Assembly: GCA_003245625.1 (NCBI GenBank)
Contig: QKCT01000054.1
Coordinates: forward strand, 1 to 48,066
Origin: Bacillota bacterium
GTDB taxonomy: Bacteria > Bacillota_I > Bacilli_A > Izemoplasmatales > Hujiaoplasmataceae
Direction: 5' to 3'
DNA length: 48,066 nucleotides
The position numbers were made by a program, and so were the translations under genes. The first letter of the stretch is position 1; every line of letters begins with the position of its first letter. Of the stretch, positions 8,150 to 16,658 are shown piece after piece. The notes under the pieces were generated by a model. It did no database searches and was not told where the DNA came from. It worked only from the letters and a program-made list of their open reading frames with translations.

Positions 8150-8701
8150 ATGAGAAGAAGAATTGTCGTTACGGACTACCAAGAAGAATGGGCAACTGCA
8201 TTTTTAGAGTTTAAAAATTACCTTGAAAAGGAACTCCATTATCCATACTTGCGCATCGAACATGTAGGTTCTACGAGTGTAGAAGGCTTAGCCGCAAAAC
8301 CGATTTTGGACGTGTTGATTATTTTACCGGATTCCTCTCATTTTGATATCGTGAAAAGCCGGTTGGATTCGATTGGGTATTTTCATAACGGGGATCAGGG
8401 AATCAAAGATCGCGAAGTGTTCAAATCAAGATTAGACTCTCCTTTTTATACACATCATCTATATGTTTCTTACCCGAATTCGATTTCCACAAAAAATCAA
8501 ATCTATCTGAGAAATCATCTCCGCAAGTTTGAACAAGATCGACACATTTATGGAGAACTTAAAAAACAACTCGCACAACAATTTGAATATGATATCGATT
8601 CCTATATGTTAGGAAAAACCGATTTTATCTTATCGGTATTGAAACAGTACCCATTTACAAAGGCAGAATTGGATGAAATTATCGACGCAAACAAACAATA
8701 A
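8150..8701 (+). CDS. GrpB family protein (UPF0157)
   Basis: A 183-residue member of the GrpB/UPF0157 family, which has a nucleotidyltransferase-like fold. The hallmark segment is IEHVGSTSVEGLAAKPILDV, where GST and the later Asp correspond to the nucleotidyltransferase metal-binding motif. ATG 8150 has GAGG at 8139-8142. It appears to have its own promoter and lies between repair and stress-type genes. Members are sometimes fused to kinases or acetyltransferases, but the physiological role is not established, so I give none. Confidence 0.9.
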   Translation: MRRRIVVTDYQEEWATAFLEFKNYLEKELHYPYLRIEHVGSTSVEGLAAKPILDVLIILPDSSHFDIVKSRLDSIGYFHNGDQGIKDREVFKSRLDSPFYTHHLYVSYPNSISTKNQIYLRNHLRKFEQDRHIYGELKKQLAQQFEYDIDSYMLGKTDFILSVLKQYPFTKAELDEIIDANKQ

Positions 8702-8771
8702 ATTGCACCCTGCTTTGGTATTTGAATGTTTTAAAGTAAAATAGAATATATCAATGAAAATGGAGGTTACG

Positions 8772-9608
8772 ATGAAAGGTATCAGAACCATCAAAAGTAT
8801 CACAAAGGGAAAACCGGCTGTAGATGGCGCCGGAGTAAAGCTTACCAGAGTGCTTGGATACTATGAAACCAACGATTACGATCCATTTTTAATGCTTGAT
8901 TCTTTCGATTCTACGGATCCCAACGATTATATCAAAGGATTTCCTTGGCACCCTCATAGAGGAATCGAAACCATCACTTATTTAGTGGAAGGGATCGTTG
9001 AACACGGAGACAGTTTAGGTAATAAGGGCGTGATTCGTGGTGGAGATTGTCAGTGGATGACTGCGGGTAGTGGAATCATTCACCAAGAAATGCCAAAGCC
9101 GTCTAACAGATTGTATGGAGCTCAATTATGGTTGAATCTACCGAAAGAACATAAAATGACGGACCCTGCGTATGGAGATATTATAAAAGAAAATGTTCCA
9201 GTCGTGGAGGAGGAAACAACTAAGATTCACATTATTTCTGGAGAATACAAAGGAATTAAAGGTGGATTCCAGGGAAAATATGTGAATGCGACTTATCTTG
9301 ATGTTGAATTGGAACCCGGACAAGTATGGACCAATGAAACGCCTACCAATCACACTGTTTTCATCTTCCTGTTAGAGGGGGAAGCAATTTTAGAAAAGAA
9401 GATTGAAGCAAAAACAGCGGTACTCTTTGAGCCGGGAGAACTCTTCCAAGTCAAAGCAGGCAAAAAGAAACTGAGATTTTTATATCTTTGTGCTCCTCGT
9501 TTGGATGAACCGATTGCATGGGGTGGACCAATTGTCATGAACACACGAGAAGAATTGCGTCAGGCGTTTAGAGATTTAGATAACAACACCTTTTTAAAGA
9601 ATCGATAA
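8772..9608 (+). CDS. Pirin family protein
   Basis: A 278-residue two-domain cupin. I start at ATG 8772 because GGAGG (8762-8766) lies five bases upstream; the in-frame ATG at 8754 precedes that site. The N-terminal cupin holds the pirin metal ligands: His60 and His62 in FPWHPHRGIET, and His104 and Glu106 in SGIIHQEMP. Bacterial pirins bind Fe(II), and some show quercetin dioxygenase activity; the role here is unknown. The C-terminal cupin is degenerate, as in the family generally. The gene converges on the acyltransferase gene and shares a bidirectional terminator with it. Confidence 0.93.
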   Translation: MKGIRTIKSITKGKPAVDGAGVKLTRVLGYYETNDYDPFLMLDSFDSTDPNDYIKGFPWHPHRGIETITYLVEGIVEHGDSLGNKGVIRGGDCQWMTAGSGIIHQEMPKPSNRLYGAQLWLNLPKEHKMTDPAYGDIIKENVPVVEEETTKIHIISGEYKGIKGGFQGKYVNATYLDVELEPGQVWTNETPTNHTVFIFLLEGEAILEKKIEAKTAVLFEPGELFQVKAGKKKLRFLYLCAPRLDEPIAWGGPIVMNTREELRQAFRDLDNNTFLKNR

Positions 9609-9611
9609 AGA

Positions 9612-9635
9612 AAAGACAACCAGTTGGTTGTCTTT
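9612..9635. terminator. Bidirectional terminator between convergent genes
   Basis: AAAGACAACC (9612-9621), loop AGTT and GGTTGTCTTT (9626-9635) form a perfect 10-bp stem. It is flanked by A residues on the left and T residues on the right, so it can serve both the pirin gene and the acyltransferase gene. Confidence 0.92.
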
Positions 9636-9636
9636 T

Positions 9637-10929
9637 TTATCTGTATGTATCTGCATCAGGGAAGTTCTTCCATGCTCCACCAGTGATTCGATGTAACTCT
9701 TCTGTAACGTGAAGCCATTTTCCGGTTGATTCTGTTTTTGGATAGAACTCGATATATTCTCCATTTAGATAGGTTGAGAAGAAACTAACATCGGTACACA
9801 TTCCATAAGTAGGAACCATACTGTTAGGAATTGTGAACTGGTAAGGTTCGTTGTCTCTTGTGCCATCAAATTGCAAGCCATCTCTGGAAATTGACAAGAT
9901 TCCTTCCCCTACGATTTCTGATGTTTTCAAATCTTTGAGATACTCATATTTTGGTAAAACGCCAATCTTCACATGTTCTGATAATTTGTAATTCGGATTG
10001 CTTGAGATTTCTTGGTATATTTGCTTTCTTTCCCAATCAAACCAATCCACAGGGGTATCAGGAATTACACAGTCTTCTTTCTCGGTGATGAGGTCATAAT
10101 ACTCATTCAAAGTGGCACTATTTCCACATGCACTACAAGAAATTGTATTTCCAACACCCTTCATTGTTAGTTCGGAGTTGCATTTGGGACAACGGTAAAG
10201 TAAAGTATGCAAATCTTTTGCCAACTCATTGTGTCCGTCATAGGCTACTCGAGCAGTTTTATTCCATTCGTAATCGTTATGGTGAATTGCTTTATCTACT
10301 GCCAATTGAATTTCGGCTTCATCCATCTGTTCCAATTGTTCAGGTGAGAAAAGTTCAGATATAGTTACATCTACCCTGCCGATACGATCATCCAAACAAT
10401 ACTTTGTATTTGTCAGGTACCCACCTTCGATATGGGTCATAAGAACGGGAACTTTGAAGTGCTTGAGGAGTTTTCCTGTTCCAATCGCTACTGGTTGATT
10501 GGATCCGGAAATGGAACTCATACCTTCTGGGAAGATAATAATTCGACCGCCAGATTTTAGTATTCGGGAGATATTCATGATCGCTGAAATCTCTGGAACA
10601 AAATTCTTCTTCGGTATGACTCGCAATAGACGAAATACAAAAGCTAAGTGGGAACGGAAGAATTCGTTATATCCGGCAACGTAGGTTAACCGATGTGGCA
10701 AAAATGCTAACCCGGTATAGAGATAATCGACTCGCGATGCATGATTCGATATGACGATATATGGACCTTTATAAGATTTAATATTAATTTTATAATCATA
10801 GTGAACATTATATTTCTTTAAAAACAATAATTTCCATACGTATGCCAAAATCATATAAACGAGAAATGGCGGTTTTTTGGCTTTCCATTGAGCTAATTTT
10901 TGTTGCAGAGTAAGGGTGGGTTTTTTCAT
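9637..10929 (-). CDS. PlsC-type acyltransferase with C-terminal zinc ribbon
   Basis: A 430-residue lysophospholipid acyltransferase-like protein. The acyltransferase motif HX4D is His63 to Asp68 in SNHASRVD, and FPEG lies at 133-136, so phosphatidate or related lipid synthesis at the inner membrane face is likely. After the catalytic domain, CPKC and CSAC (Cys247, 250, 265, 268) form a zinc ribbon, followed by about 150 residues of predicted beta-rich sequence. Standard PlsC is about 200-250 residues, so roughly half of this protein is extra. I start at 10929, with AAGGTG six bases upstream; an ATG at 10953 would lie almost at the transcription start predicted from the promoter at 10963-10991. 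It is the only gene on the minus strand in this window. Confidence 0.85.
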   Translation of the reverse strand: MKKPTLTLQQKLAQWKAKKPPFLVYMILAYVWKLLFLKKYNVHYDYKINIKSYKGPYIVISNHASRVDYLYTGLAFLPHRLTYVAGYNEFFRSHLAFVFRLLRVIPKKNFVPEISAIMNISRILKSGGRIIIFPEGMSSISGSNQPVAIGTGKLLKHFKVPVLMTHIEGGYLTNTKYCLDDRIGRVDVTISELFSPEQLEQMDEAEIQLAVDKAIHHNDYEWNKTARVAYDGHNELAKDLHTLLYRCPKCNSELTMKGVGNTISCSACGNSATLNEYYDLITEKEDCVIPDTPVDWFDWERKQIYQEISSNPNYKLSEHVKIGVLPKYEYLKDLKTSEIVGEGILSISRDGLQFDGTRDNEPYQFTIPNSMVPTYGMCTDVSFFSTYLNGEYIEFYPKTESTGKWLHVTEELHRITGGAWKNFPDADTYR

Positions 10930-10962
10930 TTTCGGCACCTTTCTTGAGCACATATACCCAAA

Positions 10963-10991
10963 ATTATAACTAATTTGCTTTTGGAATGCAA
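10963..10991 (-). promoter_or_regulatory. Promoter of the PlsC-type gene
   Basis: Read on the minus strand, TTGCAT (10991-10986) and TATAAT (10968-10963) are separated by 17 bp. This lies 34 bp upstream of the start at 10929. Confidence 0.8.
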
Positions 10992-11090
10992 GAAAAGGTT
11001 GAAAAACAGCGGTATAAGGAATTTTAGGAATTTTTGTTTTTCTTTTCGAACATGAATTTCAGTTATCAACCTTTTCAATTGACTTGTTTT

Positions 11091-11099
11091 TGATATAAT
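11091..11099 (+). promoter_or_regulatory. Extended -10 promoter of the methyltransferase-GH5 unit
   Basis: TGATATAAT at 11091-11099 is an extended -10 element 30 bp before the start at 11130. The nearby TTGACT (11079-11084) is too close to act as its -35; the region near 11071 has only a weak match. Confidence 0.6.
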
Positions 11100-11129
11100 G
11101 GTAAATAATGATTTCAAGAGGTGGATTTT

Positions 11130-11927
11130 ATGAAAGAAACAGACATTATAAGAGATTATTATGATCAGGATCCCCTGAAAGAATGGAACCGTCTCGAAGG
11201 GTTTCATTTTGAGTTTGAGATTACGAAAATCCAACTGAAAAAACATTTGAACCCCGGAACCATACTTGATATCGGAGGTGGAACCGGACGATATAGCCTG
11301 TATTTGGCATCTCAAGGGTTCCAGTCTACTCTGGTTGATTTGTCTAGTGGGAATGTTTCCTTTGCGAAGAATAAAGCCAAAGAGCTATCCTGTGAAATCA
11401 AATGTTATCAAGCGGATGCAAGAGATCTTTCGGCTTTACCTCTAGAGAAATACGATAATGTTCTTTTAATGGGTCCGCTCTATCATTTATCTCGCTTTGA
11501 GGATCGAAAACAATGCGTAGAAGAAGCCAAAAAACATTTGAAACCTGGCGGTAAATTATTCGCTTCTTTTATTTCTTCGACAGGAGGAATCAATTATTAC
11601 CTAAGTGAATGTCCTTATGAAATGATAAACGAATCCGAACAATCTTTGTTCGATGCGATGGAGAATGATCAAACTTGGTCTGGACCGGCATTCACTCAAG
11701 CCACGTTTATTGAGAATGATGAAATCATTCCGTTTTTTGAACGACTGGGTTTTGAAACAATAACCGTTTTTGGTCAAGAAGGCATCACCGCAACCAGACA
11801 GAAGGACTTGGAAGCAGCCGACCAAAAAGTACGAGATTACTATATTGAAATCTCCCTAAAACTATGTGAAAAACAAAAATATTTTGCTTATTCCAGTCAT
11901 ATCATGTATATTGGTACTGTGAAATAA
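11130..11927 (+). CDS. Class I SAM-dependent methyltransferase
   Basis: A 265-residue methyltransferase with the Rossmann-type SAM site. Motif I is ILDIGGGTGRYSLYLA, the acidic residue that binds the ribose is in TLVDLS, and a motif near YDNVLLMGPLYHL resembles the post-II region of small-molecule methyltransferases. ATG 11130 has AAGAGGTGG just upstream; the in-frame GTG 11121 lies inside that site. A GH5 gene starts 27 bp downstream without a terminator, so it appears to head that transcript. The methyl acceptor cannot be predicted, and a link to glycan use is not evident. Confidence 0.87.
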   Translation: MKETDIIRDYYDQDPLKEWNRLEGFHFEFEITKIQLKKHLNPGTILDIGGGTGRYSLYLASQGFQSTLVDLSSGNVSFAKNKAKELSCEIKCYQADARDLSALPLEKYDNVLLMGPLYHLSRFEDRKQCVEEAKKHLKPGGKLFASFISSTGGINYYLSECPYEMINESEQSLFDAMENDQTWSGPAFTQATFIENDEIIPFFERLGFETITVFGQEGITATRQKDLEAADQKVRDYYIEISLKLCEKQKYFAYSSHIMYIGTVK

Positions 11928-11954
11928 TTTTACCCTTACAGGATGGTGATTTCT

Positions 11955-13106
11955 ATGATACAAAATTTGACATCTCTAGAGATGGCAAATCAAATGGGGA
12001 ATGGAACAAATCTCGCAAATACGATGGAAGCATATGGACACTTTGATTTAGGAAGTAGTGCCGAAGTTATCGAATATGAAACATTTTGGGGGATGCCAAG
12101 AACCGAAAAAGAATTGTTCACAGATCTCGTAGATGCTGGATTTGACTCTTTGAGAATCCCGGTATCTTGGACCAATATGATGCCATATGAAGACAATGAT
12201 TTTACGATTCATAAAGCGTACTTAAACCGTGTCGGAGAGTTAGTCAGACAAGCAATTGATGCCGGACTTATTGTGATTGTGAATGATCACTGGGATGGAG
12301 GATGGACAGCAATGTTCGGTTCTTCCGATCCAATGAAAAAGCAAAAAGCTTTGGATATGTATCGTGCCATTTGGACACAAGTAGGAGAGTATTTTAAAGA
12401 TTTCCCCTATGAATTAATTTTAGAATCTGCCAATGAAGAATTCGGCAGAAGTCTAAATGAAACATATTATTACAAAGATTCTGGTAATTTAACGATTGAT
12501 GAAGAATATGAGATCACAAATCAAATGAACCAAATGTTCGTCGATTTAATTCGCTCAATGGGTTCAAACAACAAAGATCGCTTTTTGTTGATAGCGGGAT
12601 TCAATACAGATTTTAGAGATACCGTAGATGAACGCTATAAAATGCCGATAGATTCTGCTCAAGACAAATTATTATTATCTGTTCACTACTATACTCCATG
12701 GCCATATTGTGGAACAACTCAAGTCGATCGATGGGGGAGCGTTGCCGATTTACAAGAGCAAAACGATTTATTCCAATTAATGACAAAATACTCGAATAAA
12801 GGAATTGGAATAATAATCGGTGAATTTGGCGTAGCTCTAGATGAACATCTTCAAATCAAAGAAGATGCACCACTTTTTATCAAGAACATTCTCGATAACT
12901 GTGATTTATATGGATATGTTCCAATGCTTTGGGATACCAACCACTATTTCAAAAGAGAGAAGCAGAAGATTTTACATGAAGAGATTGCATCTCTATACCA
13001 ACAAAGAAGGAATCAAGCAAGAATCAATTTATCGATTCAAGAGATTCAAACACAAGCAAAGCAATCTTTAGAAAATACATTGAAACAAGCGTTTCATCAA
13101 AAATAA
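11955..13106 (+). CDS. Cytoplasmic GH5 family endo-glucanase-like hydrolase
   Basis: A 383-residue glycoside hydrolase family 5 protein. GH5 landmarks are LRIPVSW, NDHWDGGW, ILESANEEF with the acid/base Glu161, SVHYYTPW, and IIIGEFGV with the nucleophile Glu290. There is no signal peptide: the protein begins directly with the barrel segment MIQNLTSLEM, so it should act inside the cell on imported oligosaccharides. It is a close paralogue of the secreted GH5 at 39316-41211 (nearly identical stretches such as LLLSVHYYTPW) but lacks the signal, Thr-rich linker and C-terminal binding module. I prefer ATG 11955 with GGTGAT upstream over ATG 11943. An SGNH esterase follows, consistent with decorated glucan or xyloglucan oligosaccharides as substrate, though this is inferred. 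Confidence 0.88.
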   Translation: MIQNLTSLEMANQMGNGTNLANTMEAYGHFDLGSSAEVIEYETFWGMPRTEKELFTDLVDAGFDSLRIPVSWTNMMPYEDNDFTIHKAYLNRVGELVRQAIDAGLIVIVNDHWDGGWTAMFGSSDPMKKQKALDMYRAIWTQVGEYFKDFPYELILESANEEFGRSLNETYYYKDSGNLTIDEEYEITNQMNQMFVDLIRSMGSNNKDRFLLIAGFNTDFRDTVDERYKMPIDSAQDKLLLSVHYYTPWPYCGTTQVDRWGSVADLQEQNDLFQLMTKYSNKGIGIIIGEFGVALDEHLQIKEDAPLFIKNILDNCDLYGYVPMLWDTNHYFKREKQKILHEEIASLYQQRRNQARINLSIQEIQTQAKQSLENTLKQAFHQK

Positions 13107-13127
13107 GAGTAATCGAGGCAAACATTC

Positions 13128-13793
13128 ATGAGTACAGAAAAAATAGAATTTACCGCACAGGAACAGGAAAAACTGAATCGTATGTTCGAACAATGGATGT
13201 ATGATGATCAAAACCGGAAGTGGAAGAATTTCAAAGAATTAAATGAATCAGCGAAAACCGGTGGAATCGTATTCGCTGGGGATTCCATTACCGAAGCATA
13301 TCCGATTCACGAATTATTACCAACTGGTTTATTGATGTATAATCGCGGAATCAGCGGGATTACTTCTGGTCAGTTATTGGAGAATATCGATATCCATATT
13401 CTTTCTTTAGCACCTAAGAAGTTATTCTTGTTAATTGGTACAAATGACATAGAACGAGATGTGAAACCCCAACAAATCGCAAGTAATATTCAAGAGATTT
13501 GTAATCAAACTCTAGCAAACTATCCTAGTTGCGAAATAGTTGTGATTTCCGTTTATCCAGTAAATGAAACGAAACCATTTAAAGATTTGATTGGCAAGAG
13601 AACCAATTTAATCATCCAAGAAATCAATCAAGAGATTACAAAACGATTGACCGCTTCCGTATCATTCCTGAATCTTTACCCGGAATTATCAAAAGATGGG
13701 AACCTAAATCCCGATTATACGTTTGATGGACTACATTTATCCATCAAAGGATTTCAGAAAGTATCTCAATTACTTTTACCATATATGGAATAA
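13128..13793 (+). CDS. SGNH/GDSL-family esterase
   Basis: A 221-residue hydrolase of the SGNH superfamily. The four blocks are visible: GDSIT with nucleophile Ser53, a Gly in NRGISG, GTND with Asn106, and DGLHLS with Asp200 and His203. It has no signal peptide, so it is cytoplasmic. It starts 21 bp after the cytoplasmic GH5 gene, so the two are probably translated from the same message. Many SGNH proteins in glycan loci remove acetyl groups from oligosaccharides, which would fit acetylated xyloglucan or xylan, but activity on other esters is possible. Confidence 0.88.
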   Translation: MSTEKIEFTAQEQEKLNRMFEQWMYDDQNRKWKNFKELNESAKTGGIVFAGDSITEAYPIHELLPTGLLMYNRGISGITSGQLLENIDIHILSLAPKKLFLLIGTNDIERDVKPQQIASNIQEICNQTLANYPSCEIVVISVYPVNETKPFKDLIGKRTNLIIQEINQEITKRLTASVSFLNLYPELSKDGNLNPDYTFDGLHLSIKGFQKVSQLLLPYME

Positions 13794-13828
13794 TTTAATC
13801 CCATATTTTGAAAGGTGATCGATTGTTT

Positions 13829-14836
13829 ATGGCCTTCAGTATGGATTCAAAAACAAAGAAGAAGTTGACCAATTTGCAGATTCAAAAAATCTGTGAATAC
13901 CACTTCCAAAACCACCCGAGACAAGTGGAAGAAATCATCTCGGGTTTTTATGCTTCCATCTATAAAATCACCTTACCCGAATTAGTTATTGTTCTTAAGA
14001 TATATCCCAGTGATGATATGGAAATATTAACCTATGAGAAAAATATCATTCAGAGAGAACTATTGGTATATTCTTTGATGAAACAAAAAAAGATTCCGAT
14101 TCCAAATGTTTTAGCCGTGAATCTAGATAAAAATATCATCGATAGCGATTATTACATTACAGAGTTTTTGGAAGGTGATTCTTTGTTTCATTTGGAATCT
14201 CAAGGAAATTCTTATCCACACTTAAAACGTCAAATAATGATTTATTTAGCGCAAATGCATGCGATTTTGATGGATCATTTTGGATATGATAATCTTCCTT
14301 ACTACCCCAATAAAATGAGCGAGAGCTTTTTGCTGATGCTACAGAATGTGTTAGATGATGGTATCAGGAAGAACGCCATATTTCCAACGGATATGATGAA
14401 TATCGTAGAGATATTGCCAACCTTAATCGATTATCTAGATGATTGTAAACAACCAGTCTTGTTGCATTTCGATCTATGGTCAGGAAATGTATTTGTCAAT
14501 AAGGGTAAAATTGTCGCCATTATGGATACAGAACGCTCCTTTAATGGTGACCCAATTGCCGATTTTTCTTGTATGTTTATCAATCCTTTTGATGATTCAA
14601 ACGAGGATTTAATCGCAGTTTATAATGAGAATGCAATTCAACCCATTCAAAAAACCAAAAGCACGATGGTTCGTTACGCTCTCTACCGTTTTTATTTGTT
14701 TTGCTTGATGTTTGTGGAAGGATATTATCGAGGCATTGATGGAAGTTTCAATGATCAACAAAATTGGTGTAAAGAAGAGTTTAAGCACATATGGAAAGAA
14801 CTTACCGTGGATGTACCAAGTTTTCCATCTAAGTAG
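13829..14836 (+). CDS. Aminoglycoside phosphotransferase-like (APH/ChoK) kinase
   Basis: A 335-residue kinase-fold protein. The catalytic loop is LLHFDLWSGN (His213, Asp215, Asn220), and the metal-binding Asp233 follows in AIMDTERS. A conserved region IADFSCMF follows. The N-terminal lobe contains LVIVLKIYP, with the ATP-contacting Lys. Relatives phosphorylate aminoglycosides, choline, homoserine or ketosamines, so the substrate is open. AAAGGTGAT at 13811-13819 serves either ATG 13829 (used here) or TTG 13823. It is the last gene of the unit starting at 11130. No terminator follows, only an inverted repeat. Confidence 0.8.
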   Translation: MAFSMDSKTKKKLTNLQIQKICEYHFQNHPRQVEEIISGFYASIYKITLPELVIVLKIYPSDDMEILTYEKNIIQRELLVYSLMKQKKIPIPNVLAVNLDKNIIDSDYYITEFLEGDSLFHLESQGNSYPHLKRQIMIYLAQMHAILMDHFGYDNLPYYPNKMSESFLLMLQNVLDDGIRKNAIFPTDMMNIVEILPTLIDYLDDCKQPVLLHFDLWSGNVFVNKGKIVAIMDTERSFNGDPIADFSCMFINPFDDSNEDLIAVYNENAIQPIQKTKSTMVRYALYRFYLFCLMFVEGYYRGIDGSFNDQQNWCKEEFKHIWKELTVDVPSFPSK

Positions 14837-14846
14837 TTAGTATTGG

Positions 14847-14882
14847 CACTATTTTGCGGGTCAATTAAGAATTGACATAGTG
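14847..14882. repeat. Nested inverted repeats in the intergenic region
   Basis: CACTAT (14847-14852) pairs with ATAGTG (14877-14882), and inside it TCAATT (14861-14866) pairs with AATTGA (14870-14875). It lies just upstream of the XRE promoter and could be an operator or the 3' end structure of the preceding transcript. Confidence 0.4.
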
Positions 14883-14897
14883 GAATCCAAAGAAAGA

Positions 14898-14926
14898 TTG
14901 CACAAAGCCAAGAGATTTCATATAAT
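14898..14926 (+). promoter_or_regulatory. Promoter of the XRE membrane regulator
   Basis: TTGCAC (14898-14903) and TATAAT (14921-14926) are separated by 17 bp, 29 bp upstream of the start codon. Confidence 0.82.
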
Positions 14927-14955
14927 CAAACTATCTATCTTGATCGGAGTATGTC

Positions 14956-16506
14956 ATGAAGAATGAAGAAATTGCAGAATTCCTAAAACAACTAAGATTG
15001 AAACATAATTTGACACAAAGAGAATTAGCAGAGAAAATGCATGTTACCCATCAGGCAGTATCTCGATGGGAAAATGGAAAAAGCATTCCCGATATCGACG
15101 TATTGCGACAACTTGCGAATCTATACCAAATATCGATTGATGAAATCGTAAATAGTCAATTGCATGAAGAGGAAAAATCTCAGCCAAAAGTAATTGCTCT
15201 TGTATTTCGATATATCCTTGTTTACATGGGACTTATCATTTGTTTGTTAGGAGCATCTATTTTTCTCCAACCGGAAGAAGTCTTTTGGTCTCATCTCGTT
15301 TTTACCTTTTTTGGACTTTTGATTACCTCATTTATCCTTTTCTATTTGGGCTATCTTAAGAAAAAGTACACATATCTAGTAATCACATCTATTCTGGTAT
15401 TGTTATTCCTGATTTTCATCCTTCCAGTTTTTCCGAGGTACCGAGTTGATCAACCATCCTATTTCTATATGAATCATGTTAGAGAAATCTTATTTGAAGT
15501 AGATCTTGGTGTTGATACTGAATATCTACCGTGTTATTTTGGGGAAACGGAATATGCCATTATCTATAATACAGGTTCAGCGGATCTCTACTTGTTTGAT
15601 TTGGATCATTATTATGAAGTAGATTATGTTACAATTACGACGAATGACAATCCTGTTCAAGATGTCTTTTTGCACGATGGACAGATTTATTATTCTACCT
15701 ATCAAGAGGATACAAATGTTTATCAAATCAATCGATTATCTACCAATGATTTAGAATCCTCTCTAGTCTATTCCACAACAGGGTTGTTTCATGTCTCTCA
15801 AATTTACTCTAGTACTTATTTGTTGAGTGATGAGCCAAATAGAAGTACGACCGATATTTACATTTTTCAAGCGGATTTTGTCTTTTATTTTACTCGAGTT
15901 GACTTTGAAATTTATAGTATGACGGGTATTATGGTTGACAACGAAGCAATGGCGATTGCAACAGTGAATCAGACTTTATCAACCTATCGCATCGTCCTTT
16001 TGTCCACTCTTGACTTTACTATTGTGACAGAATACTTTCGTGATTTAGAAACACCTGCTACATTTGAGACAATCATTCTTGAGATGTTCGGTGCTAGTGA
16101 ACAAGAATTTTATGTACAGCAAAACGAAGAAGTGGTTCAGTTTACCTGGCCAGAGAACTTCTTTGTCTATCAATATCTAAATGAGAATTATCATCGTGTA
16201 GAACAATATATCGTAGATTCGAATTTCGATATCTTTCAAGATTTTGTTTACTTAAACAAAGAATTTGTCCCTTCAGGAGCATATATCCTTATTCCTGATT
16301 ATGGAAATGGGTTCTATGCCATTGACAATGAAATGATTGGTCATGTCAATCTTGTTTCAGAGACGCCGGATAGTTGGTTTTTACCAGCAAACCTGCGTTT
16401 AGCATGGGCGATTTCTTCCATCTTTGGTTATGGACTCTTTGTTATTATCGGCATGAAACCAAGGTCCTTTGGAAAAAAGAAGAATCTAGAAAATAACCCA
16501 ATATAG
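14956..16506 (+). CDS. Membrane-anchored XRE-family regulator with extracytoplasmic sensor-like domain
   Basis: A 516-residue one-component regulator candidate. Residues 1-68 are an XRE/Cro helix-turn-helix (LRLKHNLTQRELAEKM, VTHQAVSRWENGKSIPDIDV). Three hydrophobic helices follow (about 75-98, 106-126, 133-156). Next comes a region of about 310 residues rich in Tyr, Asp and Thr, with repeated short strands such as DVFLHDGQIYYSTYQ, which looks like beta-propeller blades. A fourth helix (about 480-500) and a basic tail RSFGKKKN follow. This topology puts the HTH and tail inside and the large domain outside. CGGAGT precedes ATG 14956. It has its own promoter and terminator and lies directly before the GH94 gene, so it may control the glycan genes. 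I recognise the HTH family but not the outer domain. Confidence 0.82.
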   Translation: MKNEEIAEFLKQLRLKHNLTQRELAEKMHVTHQAVSRWENGKSIPDIDVLRQLANLYQISIDEIVNSQLHEEEKSQPKVIALVFRYILVYMGLIICLLGASIFLQPEEVFWSHLVFTFFGLLITSFILFYLGYLKKKYTYLVITSILVLLFLIFILPVFPRYRVDQPSYFYMNHVREILFEVDLGVDTEYLPCYFGETEYAIIYNTGSADLYLFDLDHYYEVDYVTITTNDNPVQDVFLHDGQIYYSTYQEDTNVYQINRLSTNDLESSLVYSTTGLFHVSQIYSSTYLLSDEPNRSTTDIYIFQADFVFYFTRVDFEIYSMTGIMVDNEAMAIATVNQTLSTYRIVLLSTLDFTIVTEYFRDLETPATFETIILEMFGASEQEFYVQQNEEVVQFTWPENFFVYQYLNENYHRVEQYIVDSNFDIFQDFVYLNKEFVPSGAYILIPDYGNGFYAIDNEMIGHVNLVSETPDSWFLPANLRLAWAISSIFGYGLFVIIGMKPRSFGKKKNLENNPI

Positions 16507-16536
16507 GTCTATAAAACTTTGTTTAGGAGTAAAACG

Positions 16537-16558
16537 AAAGCCCACTGTGGGCTTTTTT
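16537..16558 (+). terminator. Rho-independent terminator after the XRE gene
   Basis: AAAGCCCA (16537-16544), loop CTG and TGGGCTTT (16548-16555) are followed by a T run. Confidence 0.9.
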
Positions 16559-16603
16559 GCTTGTTATTTATTAGTAATGCGTTGTTTACTTTAAAAAGGA
16601 AAA

Positions 16604-16612
16604 TGTTATAAT
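16604..16612 (+). promoter_or_regulatory. Promoter of the cellobiose phosphorylase gene
   Basis: An extended -10 TGTTATAAT lies at 16604-16612. TTTACT at 16585-16590 is a possible -35 with 16-bp spacing. Confidence 0.65.
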
Positions 16613-16658
16613 GATATATGAAATCAAGATAAAAAAATAGTATTCAATGGAGGATACC

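Noticed and set aside
11079-11099. TTGACT with TATAAT as a classical promoter before the methyltransferase
   Set aside because: The spacing is only 9 bp, far from the usual 16-18. The extended -10 TGATATAAT explains the promoter better.
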